Assembly: GCA_002307245.1 (NCBI GenBank)
Contig: DBTW01000107.1
Span: 1-64,000 of the forward strand
Source of the DNA: Spirochaetaceae bacterium UBA1306
GTDB taxonomy: Bacteria > Spirochaetota > Spirochaetia > Treponematales > Rectinemataceae
Direction of reading: 5' to 3'
DNA length: 64,000 nt
In this document: positions 20,045-28,356 of the stretch, piece after piece
Layout: every line of letters starts with the position of its first letter
Position numbering within the stretch: the stretch's first letter is position 1
Made by a program: the position numbers and the translations under genes
The notes under the pieces: generated by a model
What the model was told of the DNA's origin: nothing
Databases searched by the model: none
The model's input: only the letters and a program-made list of their open reading frames with translations

Positions 20045-20118
20045 GGGCCTATAGCTCAGTTGGTTAGAGCTGCGGACTCATAATCCGTCGGTCCCTGGTT
20101 CAAGTCCAGGTGGGCCCA
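20045..20118 (+). tRNA. tRNA with CAT anticodon (Ile2 or elongator Met)
   Basis: A 74-nt cloverleaf. Acceptor arms are GGGCCTA and TGGGCCC, with a D-arm AGCTCAGTTGGTTAGAGCT, anticodon stem GCGGA/TCCGT around loop CTCATAA (anticodon CAT), and T-arm CCTGG/CCAGG. CCA is not encoded. The sequence GACTCATAATC and acceptor-arm composition resemble tRNA-Ile2 (lysidine-modified by TilS) at least as much as elongator Met; sequence alone does not settle this. Confidence 0.93.
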
Positions 20119-20269
20119 AATAGTATAGAAGGCTAGCCTGGACTTGAAGCAGAGCGCGCGCCGAGCGAATAGCGAGGATGAGGCGCCACGGATTGGCGCC
20201 GAAAGCGCGCGGAGCCGGAGCGAGCCGATACGAGGTCGGCGAGCGTAGGCCAAGTCCAGGTGGGCCCAA
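20101..20269. repeat. 150-bp tandem duplication of the tRNA 3' end with an inverted copy
   Basis: The last 19 bases of the tRNA region, CAAGTCCAGGTGGGCCCAA (20101-20119), recur exactly at 20251-20269. Between them lies CCTGGACTTGAA (20137-20148), the reverse complement of tRNA positions 20099-20110. The enclosed GC-rich DNA can form hairpins: GGCGCCA/TGGCGCC, GCCGA/TCGGC and GCGCGC pairings. So inverted ends CCTGGACTTG...CAAGTCCAGG bracket a structured core of about 100 bp. This looks like a minimal element inserted at a tRNA 3' end, or a structured trailer RNA. Confidence 0.75.
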
Positions 20270-20479
20270 CGCGGAAAATTATTTTCATCCGTCGCAAAGC
20301 GCCGCGCTACGGCTCCATCAAGAACGGCTGATGCCCACGGCTGGACTTTGGGCGATAATGGCATAATCATTAATCCATTGGACACGCTGAGGGGAATAAA
20401 ACCTCGAGGTGGGCTCCTGGTCTCGATATCTCTATTGACTGCGGCCTCGAAAGCCAGCCGCCATCCAAAGGGGTATTCT

Positions 20480-21202
20480 ATGAAACGAGGTACTTTCTTT
20501 CTGGCTTACGCCGCGACGCTCGCGCCGCCTGTCCTCACGTATGTCCTGACTCTCGGTGCCCCGCGCGGAACGGCTTATGCGCTATCAATGGCCTTCGGCG
20601 CCTCGGCCTTCGTGATATTGGCGAACCAGTTCATCCTCGCTTCCAGACCCGCCTTCGCAGTCAAGGCTCTCGGCGTAAAGGGTCTTCTATCGTTCCATGC
20701 CACGATGCCGATCGCGGCGGTCGCCCTGGCCTTCGCGCACAAGGTCCTTAAGGTTGGCATCGTCGAGAATCGGCTTCCGATCGAGGATCCGGGGGCGGCT
20801 CTCTCCAGGCCTGTGTCGGAAGCCCTCAAGGAGGGGCTCGGTTTCGTCGACGGGACTTTCCAGACTATGTTCGGATCCTTTGCCCTAATCGTTACGATAG
20901 CCCTGGCCGTGGTCGCGGTGGCCTTCATGGCCAATACCGTGTTCATGCGAATTAAGCCGCTGGTCCGGCTCAAGTCCTGGGTCTATTCGAAAATCGGCTT
21001 GCAGTATCGTTTCTTCCGCGCGATCCATAACGCCCTCGCGCTCGCGGGGCTCGCCCTCATAGCCCATGTCCTATTCGCCGCGAGCGGTCTCGAAGCGGGC
21101 CTGCCCATTGGGATGGCCTGGTCGCTCGCATGGATGGCCTTCGCCTTGGCGCTATACGCCCGGTACAAGATTCGGACGAAGAAGCAGGCCAAGGCCGCTT
21201 AA
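20480..21202 (+). CDS. Ferric-reductase-like bis-haem membrane protein
   Basis: A 240-residue membrane protein with six or so hydrophobic helices. Two helices each carry a spaced His pair: FHATMPIAAVALAFAHK (H-x13-H) and IHNALALAGLALIAHV (H-x12-H). These spacings are those of the ferric reductase transmembrane domain that stacks two haems in NOX, STEAP and MsrQ proteins. No FAD/NAD domain is attached, so the electron donor must be separate. I chose ATG 20480, with AAAGGGG upstream, over a longer frame that runs towards the tRNA repeat. It is convergent with and overlaps the CorC gene by 4 bp. The fold is well supported, the role unknown. Confidence 0.72.
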   Translation: MKRGTFFLAYAATLAPPVLTYVLTLGAPRGTAYALSMAFGASAFVILANQFILASRPAFAVKALGVKGLLSFHATMPIAAVALAFAHKVLKVGIVENRLPIEDPGAALSRPVSEALKEGLGFVDGTFQTMFGSFALIVTIALAVVAVAFMANTVFMRIKPLVRLKSWVYSKIGLQYRFFRAIHNALALAGLALIAHVLFAASGLEAGLPIGMAWSLAWMAFALALYARYKIRTKKQAKAA

Positions 21203-22497
21203 GGCTCGATAGCGATAGGGGCCTTCGTCACTATGAGTTTGTCGATCCGATTGCCGTCCATGTCCACGACCTCGAAGCGGCAATCCTCCCATGCGCAGGT
21301 ATCGCCCGCCCTGGGTATCTTGCCCATGCGGTCGAGCACGAGGCCGGCGACGGTGTCGTAGTCGTCGGAGGGCGCCTCTCCCAGGCCGAGTTCTCTGGTG
21401 AATCTGCCCAAGGGAAAGGCGCCGTCCACGAGGTAGCTTCCGTCCTGACGCCTATCGATCGAAGGCTCGTCCTCCTCGCCCTTGCCCGGGATGTCCCCCA
21501 CGATCGATTCCACGAGATCCGACAGGGAGACGAGGCCGGCGACCCCGCCGTATTCGTCGAGGATAAGGGCTGTCCTGACGCCGCTCGCCTTTAGGGACGT
21601 GAAGGTCTTGAGCGCGGAAAAGGATTCTGGAACGAAGACACAATCGCGGAGGAACTCCCTGGGATCGCGGAAAGCGCCGGAGGCTATCGCCGCGAGGCAT
21701 TCCTTCACGGGCAAGAGGCCGATCACCTTATCGAGGTCCCCGTCGACCGCCGGTAGGTAGCCGTAGCGCGAGTACTCGACGATGCGGCGCCTAGCCTCGG
21801 AGGGGGCGTCGCGGAGGTCGACTTGGACTACTTCGGGCCTAGGGGTCATGAGCGAGGTGACGCGGCGATCGCCGAGGGAGAGCACGCCCTCGACCATCTC
21901 GCGCTCGCGCTGTTCGAACACCCCCGTCTCGGCGCCCTGGGCGATGAGCACGCGGACTTCGTCCTCAGTGACAGAGGGCTCCTGCCCGGGCTTCACCCCG
22001 AGCAGGGCGATGAGCCCGTCCGTGGTCGCCGACAAGAGCCGCGAGAGCGGCGCGAAGATACGCGCGAAGAGGCGCACGGGGCCAATCACCGCCGCGGCGA
22101 CGGATTCCGGCCTCGCGAGGGCAATGTTCTTCGGGACGAGTTCTCCCAGGACCACCGATACGAAGGCCGTGACGATGACGACTATGGCCACGGACACCGG
22201 ACCGGCCGTGGCCGCGAGGAATGGTATGGCTCGGAGGGCATCCTCCAGGCTGCGCGCCACGGTGGCCCCGCCGAAGGCGCCGGCGAGGGTGCCGATCAGC
22301 GTGATGACCACTTGGATTGTGGAGAGGAAGCGAGAGGGATTCTCGGCCGTCTCCAGCGCGAGGCGGTAGTTCTTCTTGCCCTGCTCGGCCTCATGCCGGA
22401 GCCTGGCTTTGCGCGAGGAGACTATGGCCATCTCCGCCAGGGAAAAGAATCCGTTGAGCAGGACGAGCGAAAGCAGGATAAGCAGATCAAGCGCCAT
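21199..22497 (-). CDS. CNNM/CorC (hemolysin-like) CBS membrane protein
   Basis: A 432-residue protein with the complete HlyC/CorC layout: an N-terminal DUF21 membrane domain (about 1-190, starting LLILLSLVLLNGFFSLAEMAIVSSRKARLRHEAE), a CBS pair (about 205-335; MTPRPEVVQVDL, EYGGVAGLVSLSDLVESIVGDI) and a C-terminal CorC_HlyC domain (about 345-430). The family handles Mg2+ or Co2+ efflux and related ion balance rather than true haemolysis. It is a single gene between the bis-haem protein (convergent) and tag (divergent). Confidence 0.9.
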   Translation of the reverse strand: MALDLLILLSLVLLNGFFSLAEMAIVSSRKARLRHEAEQGKKNYRLALETAENPSRFLSTIQVVITLIGTLAGAFGGATVARSLEDALRAIPFLAATAGPVSVAIVVIVTAFVSVVLGELVPKNIALARPESVAAAVIGPVRLFARIFAPLSRLLSATTDGLIALLGVKPGQEPSVTEDEVRVLIAQGAETGVFEQREREMVEGVLSLGDRRVTSLMTPRPEVVQVDLRDAPSEARRRIVEYSRYGYLPAVDGDLDKVIGLLPVKECLAAIASGAFRDPREFLRDCVFVPESFSALKTFTSLKASGVRTALILDEYGGVAGLVSLSDLVESIVGDIPGKGEEDEPSIDRRQDGSYLVDGAFPLGRFTRELGLGEAPSDDYDTVAGLVLDRMGKIPRAGDTCAWEDCRFEVVDMDGNRIDKLIVTKAPIAIEP

Positions 22498-22683
22498 TTA
22501 GCGCTCCGGGCGAAGCTGGGCTGTCGGGGGATAGGGCGCCTCTCGGCGCCCTACTAGGGTGGGTCGGTTCTGGGATCGTGCACATCTCCGTGGAAGAATA
22601 CATCCAAAGCCGGGCTCTCGTCGAGGCCGGGGGCTCTCTACCTTACGCTCCTTGCCCTCCTGCCTTGGGCCGCGTATTCTCTA

Positions 22684-23268
22684 GTGATGATCCGATGTCC
22701 TTGGTGCGGCGACGATTCCTTGTATCTTGCCTATCACGATACCGAGTGGGGCTGCCCCGTCCGCGACGACGCCCGGCACTTCGAATTCCTGCTCCTCGAG
22801 ACTCAGCAGGCGGGCTTGTCCTGGCGCTGTATCCTGGGCAAGCGAGAGGCCTTCCGGAAGGCCTACGCGGGGTTCGACGCGGAAAAGGTCGCCCGATTCA
22901 CCCCCGCCAAGATCGAGCGCCTCTTGGCGGATCCAGGCATTATCCGGAATAGACGGAAGGTTGAGGGCGCGATCAAGAATGCTCGCGCCTTTCTTTCCGT
23001 GGTCGAGGAGCTGGGTAGCTTCAATTCGTATATCTGGCGCTTCGTCGGGGGGAAGCCCCTCATGAACGCCTGGAGGGCCCCGACAGACGTCCCAGTGACC
23101 ACGGAGATATCCGATGCTCTCTCGGCCGACCTCAAGGCCCGGGGCTTCGCCTTCGTCGGCTCGACGACGATCTACGCGCATATGCAGGCGATAGGCATGG
23201 TCAACGACCATCTGGTGGATTGCTTCCGTTGGAGCGAGCTCGGCGGAAGCCTTCGAAAAAGGAGCTAG
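22684..23268 (+). CDS. tag: DNA-3-methyladenine glycosylase I
   Basis: A 194-residue Tag, which excises 3-methyladenine. The N-terminus RCPWCGDDSLYLAYHDTEWG and the block FEFLLLETQQAGLSWRCILGKREAFRKA are characteristic, including Cys and His residues of the zinc-binding snap. Start at ATG 22684 or 22687. It ends 2 bp before the nitroreductase gene, so they probably form an operon. Together with ada (53637) and the AlkX-like gene (15580) it gives the window three alkylation-repair genes. Confidence 0.95.
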   Translation: MMIRCPWCGDDSLYLAYHDTEWGCPVRDDARHFEFLLLETQQAGLSWRCILGKREAFRKAYAGFDAEKVARFTPAKIERLLADPGIIRNRRKVEGAIKNARAFLSVVEELGSFNSYIWRFVGGKPLMNAWRAPTDVPVTTEISDALSADLKARGFAFVGSTTIYAHMQAIGMVNDHLVDCFRWSELGGSLRKRS

Positions 23269-23270
23269 GC

Positions 23271-24161
23271 ATGGATATCGGAATCGAAGCGATAAAGAGT
23301 CGCGTGTCGACTCGAACCTACGACGGTACGCCCCTGTCTCCCGACGAGGAGCGGTCCTTGCGCGCCTCCTTTTCCGAGGCGGTGCCAGGGCCCTTCGGGG
23401 CCGCGCCGCGCTTTATCCTGGCGTCCCGCGATGAGGTCGAGGACGAGGCCTCGCGGAGCGGTTCCGTACGGGGCGGCGTGAGGATCGGCACCTACGGGAT
23501 GATCGTGGGTCCGCGTGCCTTCGTGGCCGGAGTGATCGCTAAGGGCCCGTTCGCCTGCGTGGACTTCGGGTATTGCCTGGAGGGAATCGTGCTGCGCGCC
23601 ACCGAGCTCGGGCTTGGCACTTGCTGGATCGGCGGCGCCTTCGGGCGCGGGGCGATCGCCAGGGCCTTGCGTGCGGACAAGGGCGAGTTCGTGCCCGCTA
23701 CCACGCCCGTGGGGCATGGGGCTGGCCGTCCCTCGATACAGGACCGAATCGTTCGCGGTTCTTCGCGGGCGCGGACCAGAAAGGCCCCCGCGGAGCTATT
23801 CTTCGAGGCGGGTGAGGGGGGGCGCCTCCTTCCGCTGGGCTCCGCGGGCCGATGGGACGAGATACTCGAGGCAGTGCGGATCGGGCCCTCGGCCTCCAAT
23901 AAGCAACCTTGGCGCCTCGTTCTCGATCGGCGCGATGGCGAGGCTCTTCACTTGGTACTGCACGAGGATCAGCGTTATAACAATATGCTGGGCGAGGTGA
24001 AGCTCCAGGAGCTCGACATGGGCATCGCCATGCGCCATGCCGAGGTCGCGGCCCGCGCCATAGGGCTTGGCGGCTCCTGGCGGCGCTTGGACCGGTACCC
24101 GATCTCGCTCGAGGAGCCGCAACGTTATATCGCCACCTTCGTAGCCGATAACGTGGCTTAA
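23271..24161 (+). CDS. Nitroreductase-family protein
   Basis: A 296-residue protein. ATG 23271 follows a strong AAAGGAG, so an in-frame upstream extension is unlikely. The first part (IKSRVSTRTYDGTPLS) carries the FMN-contacting Arg/Ser pattern of nitroreductases, and EAVRIGPSASNKQPWRLVLD is the second substrate/FMN block, as in the TM1586-like branch with an internally repeated fold. It probably reduces nitro or quinone compounds with NAD(P)H; the substrate is unknown. Confidence 0.82.
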   Translation: MDIGIEAIKSRVSTRTYDGTPLSPDEERSLRASFSEAVPGPFGAAPRFILASRDEVEDEASRSGSVRGGVRIGTYGMIVGPRAFVAGVIAKGPFACVDFGYCLEGIVLRATELGLGTCWIGGAFGRGAIARALRADKGEFVPATTPVGHGAGRPSIQDRIVRGSSRARTRKAPAELFFEAGEGGRLLPLGSAGRWDEILEAVRIGPSASNKQPWRLVLDRRDGEALHLVLHEDQRYNNMLGEVKLQELDMGIAMRHAEVAARAIGLGGSWRRLDRYPISLEEPQRYIATFVADNVA

Positions 24162-24240
24162 GGCCCAAGCGCAGCCATGCGGGATGGACCATGGGCCGAT
24201 AGGGGCCCTCAATTTGCCTCCCTTCTCCGAATTTAGTAAC

Positions 24241-24261
24241 ATAGTTCAAAGACTATATAAT
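24241..24261 (+). promoter_or_regulatory. Ferritin promoter -10 and possible operator
   Basis: TATAAT at 24256-24261, with inverted arms ATAGT (24241-24245) and ACTAT (24252-24256) overlapping it. The arms are short, so the operator is only a suggestion. Confidence 0.4.
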
Positions 24262-24272
24262 TCGGAGGCTAT

Positions 24273-24791
24273 ATGTTATCCAAGAAAATGGTCGACAGGA
24301 TCAATGAACAGATCAATCGCGAGATGTATTCGGCCTACCTCTACCTCGCCATGGCCGCGAGGATGCAGGAGGCGGGCTATAAAGGCGTGGGCAAGTGGAT
24401 GATGGTCCAATACCACGAGGAAATGTTCCACGCGATGAAATTTTACGCCTACTTGCAGGACCAAGGCGCGGCGGTTGAGCTTAAGGCAATCGCGAAGCCG
24501 GAATTCAAGGAAACGACGATCAAGGAGCTATTCCAGCATGCCCTCGAGCACGAGAAGGGTGTGAGCGGGAGCATTCGGGAGATAGCGGCCCTTGCCCGCG
24601 AGGAGAAGGACTATGCCACCGAAGGCCTGGCGCAATGGTACGTCGCTGAGCAGGTCGAGGAGGAAAGGAATGCGACCGAGATCCTCCAGACCATAGACCT
24701 CGTCGGCAACTCCGCACAGGGCTTGTACCTCCTCAACGTGGAGCTTGGTAAGCGAGATCTCGGCGTGGCGAGCGACTTCACGAAGCTCTGA
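24273..24791 (+). CDS. ftnA: Ferritin
   Basis: A 172-residue non-haem ferritin that oxidises Fe2+ and stores iron. Ferroxidase ligands are visible in INREMYSAYLYLAMAARM (Glu17), YHEEMFHAMKFY (Glu50/His53 region) and AQWYVAEQVEEE. GGAGG precedes ATG 24273. A TATAAT -10 (24256-24261) sits just upstream, overlapped by the inverted repeat ATAGT-N6-ACTAT (24241-24256), which could be an iron- or peroxide-responsive operator. Confidence 0.94.
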   Translation: MLSKKMVDRINEQINREMYSAYLYLAMAARMQEAGYKGVGKWMMVQYHEEMFHAMKFYAYLQDQGAAVELKAIAKPEFKETTIKELFQHALEHEKGVSGSIREIAALAREEKDYATEGLAQWYVAEQVEEERNATEILQTIDLVGNSAQGLYLLNVELGKRDLGVASDFTKL

Positions 24792-24920
24792 GTCCGGGAC
24801 GGCCGTGATGCCGTGATGGGGCCTCTCGCCGGACCGGCGCTGCGCAAGTGGGAAGTCCGTGTGGCGCGAGGCCCTTTGCTTTAGCCGCGCTTTTCTTATA
24901 AGCTGGCTGCGGAGGTTACC

Positions 24921-26456
24921 GTGTACAGAAGCACGAGGTCCGACCGCGCGGCCGTTTCTCCAGAACGAGCCCTTCTCGAGGGTATAGCGCCGGATGGCGG
25001 CCTTTATGTGCCCGTCGCCGTCCCGAAACTCGATCCGGCGGTCTTGGCAACGGGGCCGTTGAGCTATGCGGAGTTGTCTTTCCGCGTTCTCGCCCCGTTT
25101 TTCTCGGGTTTCCCGGAGTCGGGGCTTCGTTCTGCGCTCGAGGCCCAGTCCACGCGCTTTCCCGATTCCACACCGGCTCCCTTGGTCATAAAGGGGAGCA
25201 TGGGCTTCCTGGAGCTCTATCGAGGGCCGACCCTAGCCTTCAAGGACCTTGCCCTAACGTTGATGGGTTCCCTTCTGGGCCTTGCGAGGGAGAAGGCCCG
25301 CCTGTCCGATGAGATTGCAATACTCGTGGCCACCTCGGGTGATACTGGCAAGGCCGCCCTTGAAGGCCTCGCCCGCCCAGGCTATCCCTCTAATGGCATA
25401 CGCGTCGTGGTCTTCTATCCATCGGAGGGCGTGAGCGCGGTCCAGCAGCTGCAGATGACGAGCCATGATGCTCCCGGAGCGACGGTCATCGGCATCAAGG
25501 GCAATTTCGACGACGCCCAGCGCGGCGTCAAGGCAATTTTCGCCAACCCCTCCGCGGCCGCCTTCGCCAAGAGCCGGGGGATGATGCTCTCTTCTGCAAA
25601 TTCCATCAACGTTGCGCGGCTCCTGCCGCAGATCGTCTATTATGTCTCGGCTTGGCGCGACATGCGAGCCGCGGGCGCCCTCGGCGCCGACGGGATCATG
25701 GACGTAGCCGTTCCCACGGGCAATTTCGGCAATATACTCGCCGCCTGGTACGCCAAGCGCATGGGGCTCCCGATAGGCAGGCTCTATTGCGCCTCTAACC
25801 GCAATCGCGTGCTCGCGGACTTCTTCGGCGAGCGCCGATACGACCGTAATCGGCCTTTCTTCAAGACCGAGAGCCCCTCGATGGATATTCTGGTATCGAG
25901 CAATCTCGAGCGTCTGGTGTTCTACGCGACGGGCGAGGATCCTCTTCGAACCGCGGCGCTCATGCGCGACCTGATGGAAAAAGGGCGCTACGAGCTCTCG
26001 GACACAGAGGCGGCCGCCCTCTCCGATTTCCGCGCCGGATGGGCAGACGAGACCGAAGCGGGCTTGGCGGCCAGGCGTCTCTTCAAGCGAGAACGCTACC
26101 TCGTCGACCCGCATACCGCGGTAGCTGTTGCGGTCCTCGAGAAGCTGCGAGCCGAGTCCGGGGAGTCCCGGCCCACCCTCGTGACTTCTACGGCGAGCCC
26201 CTTCAAATTCCCCGAGTCCGTGGCCAGGGCCATTGGCTTGCCTGGAATCGACGGCGCGGGAGACGCGGGATTTGGAGCGCGGGACGCCGCCCTTCGCGAG
26301 CTCGATCTGGCCCAACGCCTCGCCGAGGCCGCTGGTCTCGAGCTGCCGGCCGCCGTGCGGGCGCTGCGCAATGCTCCCATCGTCCACGACGCCCTTGTGG
26401 AGATCGAGGGCATGCAGGCCGCGGTGGAAGCGGCGCTTTCGCGGCCCTTGGCCTAA
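24921..26456 (+). CDS. thrC: Threonine synthase
   Basis: A 511-residue PLP enzyme converting O-phosphohomoserine to threonine. The N-terminal domain (PERALLEGIAPDGGLYVP) and the PLP-lysine motif GPTLAFKDLALTLMG are those of the longer (E. coli/yeast-like) threonine synthases, followed by ATSGDTGKAALEG and VPTGNFGNILAAWYAKRMG. GTG start at 24921 with GGAGG upstream. It stands between ferritin and the sensor kinase with its own spacer. Confidence 0.95.
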   Translation: MYRSTRSDRAAVSPERALLEGIAPDGGLYVPVAVPKLDPAVLATGPLSYAELSFRVLAPFFSGFPESGLRSALEAQSTRFPDSTPAPLVIKGSMGFLELYRGPTLAFKDLALTLMGSLLGLAREKARLSDEIAILVATSGDTGKAALEGLARPGYPSNGIRVVVFYPSEGVSAVQQLQMTSHDAPGATVIGIKGNFDDAQRGVKAIFANPSAAAFAKSRGMMLSSANSINVARLLPQIVYYVSAWRDMRAAGALGADGIMDVAVPTGNFGNILAAWYAKRMGLPIGRLYCASNRNRVLADFFGERRYDRNRPFFKTESPSMDILVSSNLERLVFYATGEDPLRTAALMRDLMEKGRYELSDTEAAALSDFRAGWADETEAGLAARRLFKRERYLVDPHTAVAVAVLEKLRAESGESRPTLVTSTASPFKFPESVARAIGLPGIDGAGDAGFGARDAALRELDLAQRLAEAAGLELPAAVRALRNAPIVHDALVEIEGMQAAVEAALSRPLA

Positions 26457-26506
26457 GTAACCCGAGACGGCGGAGCGTTTTTTCTCTCCTCAGCATTGGG
26501 AAGTCG

Positions 26507-26531
26507 GTGTACACTCCGTGTACGTACACGG
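26507..26531. promoter_or_regulatory. Palindromic operator candidate before the sensor kinase
   Basis: The 8-bp palindrome GTGTACAC (26507-26514) is followed one base later by the 16-bp perfect palindrome CCGTGTACGTACACGG (26516-26531), ending 9 bases before the kinase start codon. The shared GTGTAC half-site suggests binding by a dimeric regulator, possibly the locus's own response regulator or a LacI-type repressor. Confidence 0.5.
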
Positions 26532-26540
26532 GAATGACCT

Positions 26541-28352
26541 ATGTCGAATGAAAAGATAGTAGAGCCGCTGGAGCGCCCAACGTATTTCCTCGGAGTCTTC
26601 AAGCCTCGAAAAGGGCGATCCATAAGCCTCAGGCTCAAGCTGATGGTCTATTTCCTCCTCATACTTCTGCTTCCGCTCATCTCTTTAGGCTTCGTCGGGC
26701 CGGCTCTGTATGCGAAATCGATCGAGCGCGAGACGACCGCTCATATGGCCGCGATGATCGGTCAAGTGAACAAGAACATAGAGCTCCACGTCCGCGAAAT
26801 GGAGCGACTGATCGATCTTGTGGCCGAGACCAAGGTCGTCGCATCCTTCCTCGAGCGGGGTACGGCGACGCAGGCGACTCGCCTCGAGATCCAGGAGACC
26901 CTAGCCGCCGTGTCCTCAACCCATCCTGAAATAGCCGGGCTTCTCGTGGTCGCCCAGGACGATGCCTGGGTCAGCGAGGGCTTCTCGCGCACGACGCGCG
27001 ACCCCCTGACCGAGGAGCGCTGGTACGCCGGTGCCGGCGCGGCTCCCGGCGACGTGAAGCTCATCGCGCGACCCATCGGGAGGAACATCAGGTCGACGCG
27101 GCATTATGGGGCGGACGAGGTCGTTTCCATCGTCAAGGCGGTGACGAGCGAGTCCGACGGCAAGGCGCGCGGCGCGATACTTATCGACATGAGGCTCTCC
27201 GCCATCGAGGAGCTCTTCACCGGCTCGCCCCTCAGCAAGGGCGGATTTCTATTCATCGTCGACTCGGGCGGCGAGGTCGTCTATGCGCCGGTCAATCGCG
27301 TGGCGTACCGGATCCCTCTTTCAATCCTAGAGGGGGATTCGATGTCGACGGTGATCGCCGTGAATGGTATCGAATACCAGGTGCTCGCGCAGCGCTCGCC
27401 CTATACGGGCTGGAGGACCCTGGGCGTCTTCTCGCTCGCGGAGACGCTGAGCGAGGTTCTCATGATCCGGTACTGGACCTATATCATCGGCGGCATGACG
27501 ATGCTCCTCGCCATCGTCGTGGCTTTCTTTTTCACCTCGGCGATCGCGAAGCCCATTCTCGACCTGCGCAGTCTCATGAAACGCGTCGAGGGCGGGGACC
27601 TGTCCGTACGCTTCTCGGGCAGCCACGGCGACGAAATCGGGGAGCTGGGCCTTGGCTTCAACGAAATGATCGAGCGGATCCAAAGCCTCATCGACCAGGT
27701 TTACGTCGAGCAGCGTTCGAAGCGCGAAGCCGAGCTACGGATACTACAAGAGCAGATCAAGCCGCACTTCCTCTACAACACTCTGGACACGATCCAATGG
27801 ATGGCTCAGGAAAACCGCGTCGACGACGTCGTGCACATGGTGGGGGCCCTGACGAGCCTCTTCCGGATCGGCCTCAACAAGGGGCGGGAGTTCATCTCCC
27901 TCTCCGACGAGCTGGAACACGTCGAGAGCTACCTGTGCATCCAAAAGATGCGCTACGAGGAGAAGTTCGACTATTCGATTACCTGCGAGAGCATCCTGCG
28001 CTCCCGGCAAGTCCTGCGGCTAATGCTCCAGCCCCTGGTCGAGAACGCGATATACCACGGGATAAAGGAGCGGCGCGGACACGGAACCTTATCCGTCGAG
28101 GCCAGGGCCTCGGGCGGTGACCTCATCCTCGTCGTCCGCGACGACGGGGTCGGCATGAGCGAGGCGAAGCTGGCGTCGCTCAACGCCTCTCTGGAGGACG
28201 GCGGGCCGGCCGAGGGCGGCTATGGGATCCGCAACGTCCATGAGCGGATCAGGTTGACCTTCGGGAAACCCTATGGTCTTTCGTACACGAGCGTGAGCGG
28301 CGAGGGCACGGAGGTAACCATACGACACCCATTCCTGGATTCGGAGGACTAG
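26541..28352 (+). CDS. Sensor histidine kinase, YesM/LytS type
   Basis: A 603-residue kinase: cytoplasmic N-terminus, membrane segment about 33-54, an extracytoplasmic sensor of about 255 residues, second membrane segment about 312-335, HAMP (about 336-388), then the His_kinase domain with EQIKPHFLYNTLDTIQWM (phospho-acceptor His about 409) and the HATPase (PLVENAIYHGI, VRDDGVGMSE, GGYGIRNVHERI). This is the YesM family, which typically pairs with AraC-type regulators in sugar uptake. The response regulator starts 4 bp downstream. It probably receives its signal from the tandem binding-protein lipoprotein encoded two genes on. Confidence 0.92.
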   Translation: MSNEKIVEPLERPTYFLGVFKPRKGRSISLRLKLMVYFLLILLLPLISLGFVGPALYAKSIERETTAHMAAMIGQVNKNIELHVREMERLIDLVAETKVVASFLERGTATQATRLEIQETLAAVSSTHPEIAGLLVVAQDDAWVSEGFSRTTRDPLTEERWYAGAGAAPGDVKLIARPIGRNIRSTRHYGADEVVSIVKAVTSESDGKARGAILIDMRLSAIEELFTGSPLSKGGFLFIVDSGGEVVYAPVNRVAYRIPLSILEGDSMSTVIAVNGIEYQVLAQRSPYTGWRTLGVFSLAETLSEVLMIRYWTYIIGGMTMLLAIVVAFFFTSAIAKPILDLRSLMKRVEGGDLSVRFSGSHGDEIGELGLGFNEMIERIQSLIDQVYVEQRSKREAELRILQEQIKPHFLYNTLDTIQWMAQENRVDDVVHMVGALTSLFRIGLNKGREFISLSDELEHVESYLCIQKMRYEEKFDYSITCESILRSRQVLRLMLQPLVENAIYHGIKERRGHGTLSVEARASGGDLILVVRDDGVGMSEAKLASLNASLEDGGPAEGGYGIRNVHERIRLTFGKPYGLSYTSVSGEGTEVTIRHPFLDSED

Positions 28353-28356
28353 GCCT

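Noticed and set aside
20251..20269. A second tRNA at the repeat
   Set aside because: Only the T-arm 3' half and acceptor 3' strand are present; no D-arm, anticodon arm or 5' acceptor strand.
20056..20385. A 109-codon minus-strand open frame over the tRNA and its repeat
   Set aside because: Its C-terminal part is the well-known false translation of the antisense strand of a tRNA (WAHLDLNQGPTDYESAALT-like); no ribosome binding site and no family.
26507..26531. A parS-like reading of the palindrome before the kinase
   Set aside because: The core is GTACGTAC rather than CACGTG, so it does not fit parS.
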